Assembly (NCBI GenBank): GCA_025163595.1
Contig: CP104100.1
Coordinates: forward strand, 2,480,001 to 2,544,000
Direction: 5' to 3'
Length of the DNA stretch: 64,000 nucleotides
Origin: Phaeobacter sp. G2
Lineage (GTDB): Bacteria > Pseudomonadota > Alphaproteobacteria > Rhodobacterales > Rhodobacteraceae
Position 1 is the first letter of the stretch; the number at the start of each line of letters is the position of its first letter. Made by a program: the position numbers and the translations under genes. Below are positions 62,470-64,000 of this stretch, in pieces. The notes beneath the pieces were generated by a model, which ran no database searches, had not been told where the DNA came from, and saw only the letters and a list, made by a program, of their open reading frames with translations.

Positions 62470-63006
62470 ATGAGTTTGGATAATGTGAAAGATCAGCAGG
62501 TTATTGAAACCAGCCGGTTTGTGCTGCGCCCGCTACGGGAGGCCGACAGCGGCCTTATTGCCCTGTATATGGGTGATGAGCGCGTGGCCCGCATGACCCC
62601 CTCTATTCCGCATCCTATGCCCCCCGGCGCGGTTGAGGCCTATGTCTCTCGTGCTGCTGCGCGCAAACAGGAAGAGGACATCTGGGCCATCGATGGCACG
62701 CCGGATGGTGGTGAGGACCTGAAAGGGATCATCAGCCTTAAACAGATGGACCGAAACCATTCTGAGGTCAGCTTTTGGATTGCGCCCTTGTTCTGGAATA
62801 CCGGCCTGGCGTCAGAGGCGGTGGAAGCCTTGGTCCAGGCGAACCCGTTGAACAATGACGCCATGTTTGCCTCTGTCTTTCAGGATAATGCGGCATCGGC
62901 GCGGGTGTTGATCCATTGCGGTTTTGACTATCTGGGCGACGCCGAGAGTTTCTCGGTCAGCCGCAATGCAAATGTGCCCACCTGGACCTATAGCCGAAAA
63001 CTGTGA
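62470..63006 (+). CDS. GNAT acetyltransferase (RimJ/RimL-like)
   Basis: 178 residues from the ATG at 62470, which has AAAAGGAG upstream; the frame is open further 5' but without a ribosome site. RimL-type pattern: TSRFVLRPLREADSGLIALY, MTPSIPHPMPPGAVEAYVSR, EVSFWIAPLFWNTGLASEAV and FQDNAASARVLIHCGFDYLG. It may acetylate a protein N terminus or a small molecule. Confidence 0.88.
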   Translation: MSLDNVKDQQVIETSRFVLRPLREADSGLIALYMGDERVARMTPSIPHPMPPGAVEAYVSRAAARKQEEDIWAIDGTPDGGEDLKGIISLKQMDRNHSEVSFWIAPLFWNTGLASEAVEALVQANPLNNDAMFASVFQDNAASARVLIHCGFDYLGDAESFSVSRNANVPTWTYSRKL

Positions 63007-63078
63007 TTGGCGCGGCTGGCGCTTTCAGGTAAGGCACGTCAAAGACAAATAGGCGGGCCCCAGCAGGGGGCTCGTTGA

Positions 63079-64000
<922 letters not shown>

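Noticed and set aside
62389..62470. Longer start for the acetyltransferase giving a lipobox-like N terminus (LLVAGC)
   Set aside because: The ATG at 62470 has a strong ribosome site and gives a normal RimL-type start; the lipobox resemblance is probably chance.
62271..62483. 70-codon frame between rpmA and the acetyltransferase
   Set aside because: It begins in the rpmA terminator and runs through the acetyltransferase ribosome site.

Overview
The window looks like a chromosomal segment of a marine roseobacter-type alphaproteobacterium (Rhodobacteraceae). The basis is the core gene content: DsbB and YqaA, a TAXI-type TRAP transporter with a fused permease, an AttEFGH-like ABC/lipocalin cluster, RlmE next to Ppx/GppA, a methyl-tetrahydrofolate gene pair behind a small 'virulence factor' protein, and bL21 with an acidic HhH tail followed by bL27 and Obg. 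No species name can be read from the sequence.

Layout. (1) 1-1.3 kb: core genes dsbB and yqaA, then tRNA-Leu(CAA). (2) 1.25-17.34 kb: an element inserted at the 3' end of tRNA-Leu, bounded by a second partial copy of the tRNA. It starts with a decayed prophage: integrase remnant, excisionase-like gene, frameshifted methylase-like gene, truncated tape-measure gene with an internal TAG, tail proteins, and a holin/endolysin/spanin lysis cassette. A two-gene membrane-protein module follows, then an operon with a secreted cysteine-repeat protein, a DUF1611 P-loop protein and a frameshifted alanine-racemase-family gene. (3) 17.34-22.6 kb: a second integrase remnant sits beside the second tRNA-Leu copy, so related elements appear to have inserted in tandem. 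Beyond it lies a compact biosynthetic locus: a HExxH-family putative peptide/amino-acid modifying enzyme, a free-standing adenylation enzyme and a carrier protein on the plus strand, converging on a thioesterase-like hydrolase with a Cys nucleophile and a 32-residue peptide gene on the minus strand. (4) 22.8-40.4 kb: core metabolism and transport, namely a methylthioribose-phosphate salvage pair (mtnA plus class II aldolase), the TAXI-TRAP system with a universal stress protein, the Att-like ABC locus, BrkB, rlmE, ppx, and the MetF-like/pterin methyltransferase pair. (5) 40.6-60.15 kb: a 19.5-kb genomic island in tRNA-Ser(CGA), framed by an exact 57-bp direct repeat. (6) 60.3-64 kb: core genes, namely a DUF2059-like secreted protein, rplU, rpmA, a GNAT acetyltransferase and the 5' part of obgE.

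The main cargo of the tRNA-Ser island is a seven-gene operon in which most genes overlap: Dcm-like C5 methylase, Vsr, MORC/MutL-like GHKL ATPase, HNH nuclease, SNF2 helicase, an EcoRII-N-like DNA-binding protein without a nuclease domain, and a 752-residue protein built from RNA-polymerase alpha-CTD-like modules plus a sigma region-4-like helix-turn-helix. The last two proteins end in nearly the same 11-residue tail. The operon reads as a restriction/anti-phage system, probably centred on CCWGG. Methylase-Vsr-GHKL-SNF2 associations are known; the last two subunits and their shared tail are the part I do not recognise as described. Behind it are a KfrA-like protein, a helicase-like gene interrupted by TGA, a pair of large tyrosine recombinases with a double-HTH protein, and the island's own excisionase/integrase, whose integrase is cut by an in-frame TAG just before the catalytic tyrosine.

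The two best candidates for an undescribed system are therefore the HExxH/adenylation/ACP/Cys-thioesterase/peptide locus (18.8-22.3 kb) and the Dcm-Vsr-MORC-HNH-SNF2-EcoRIIN-RNAP-like operon (41.2-49.8 kb). All family assignments come from reading motifs by eye; no database search was made.
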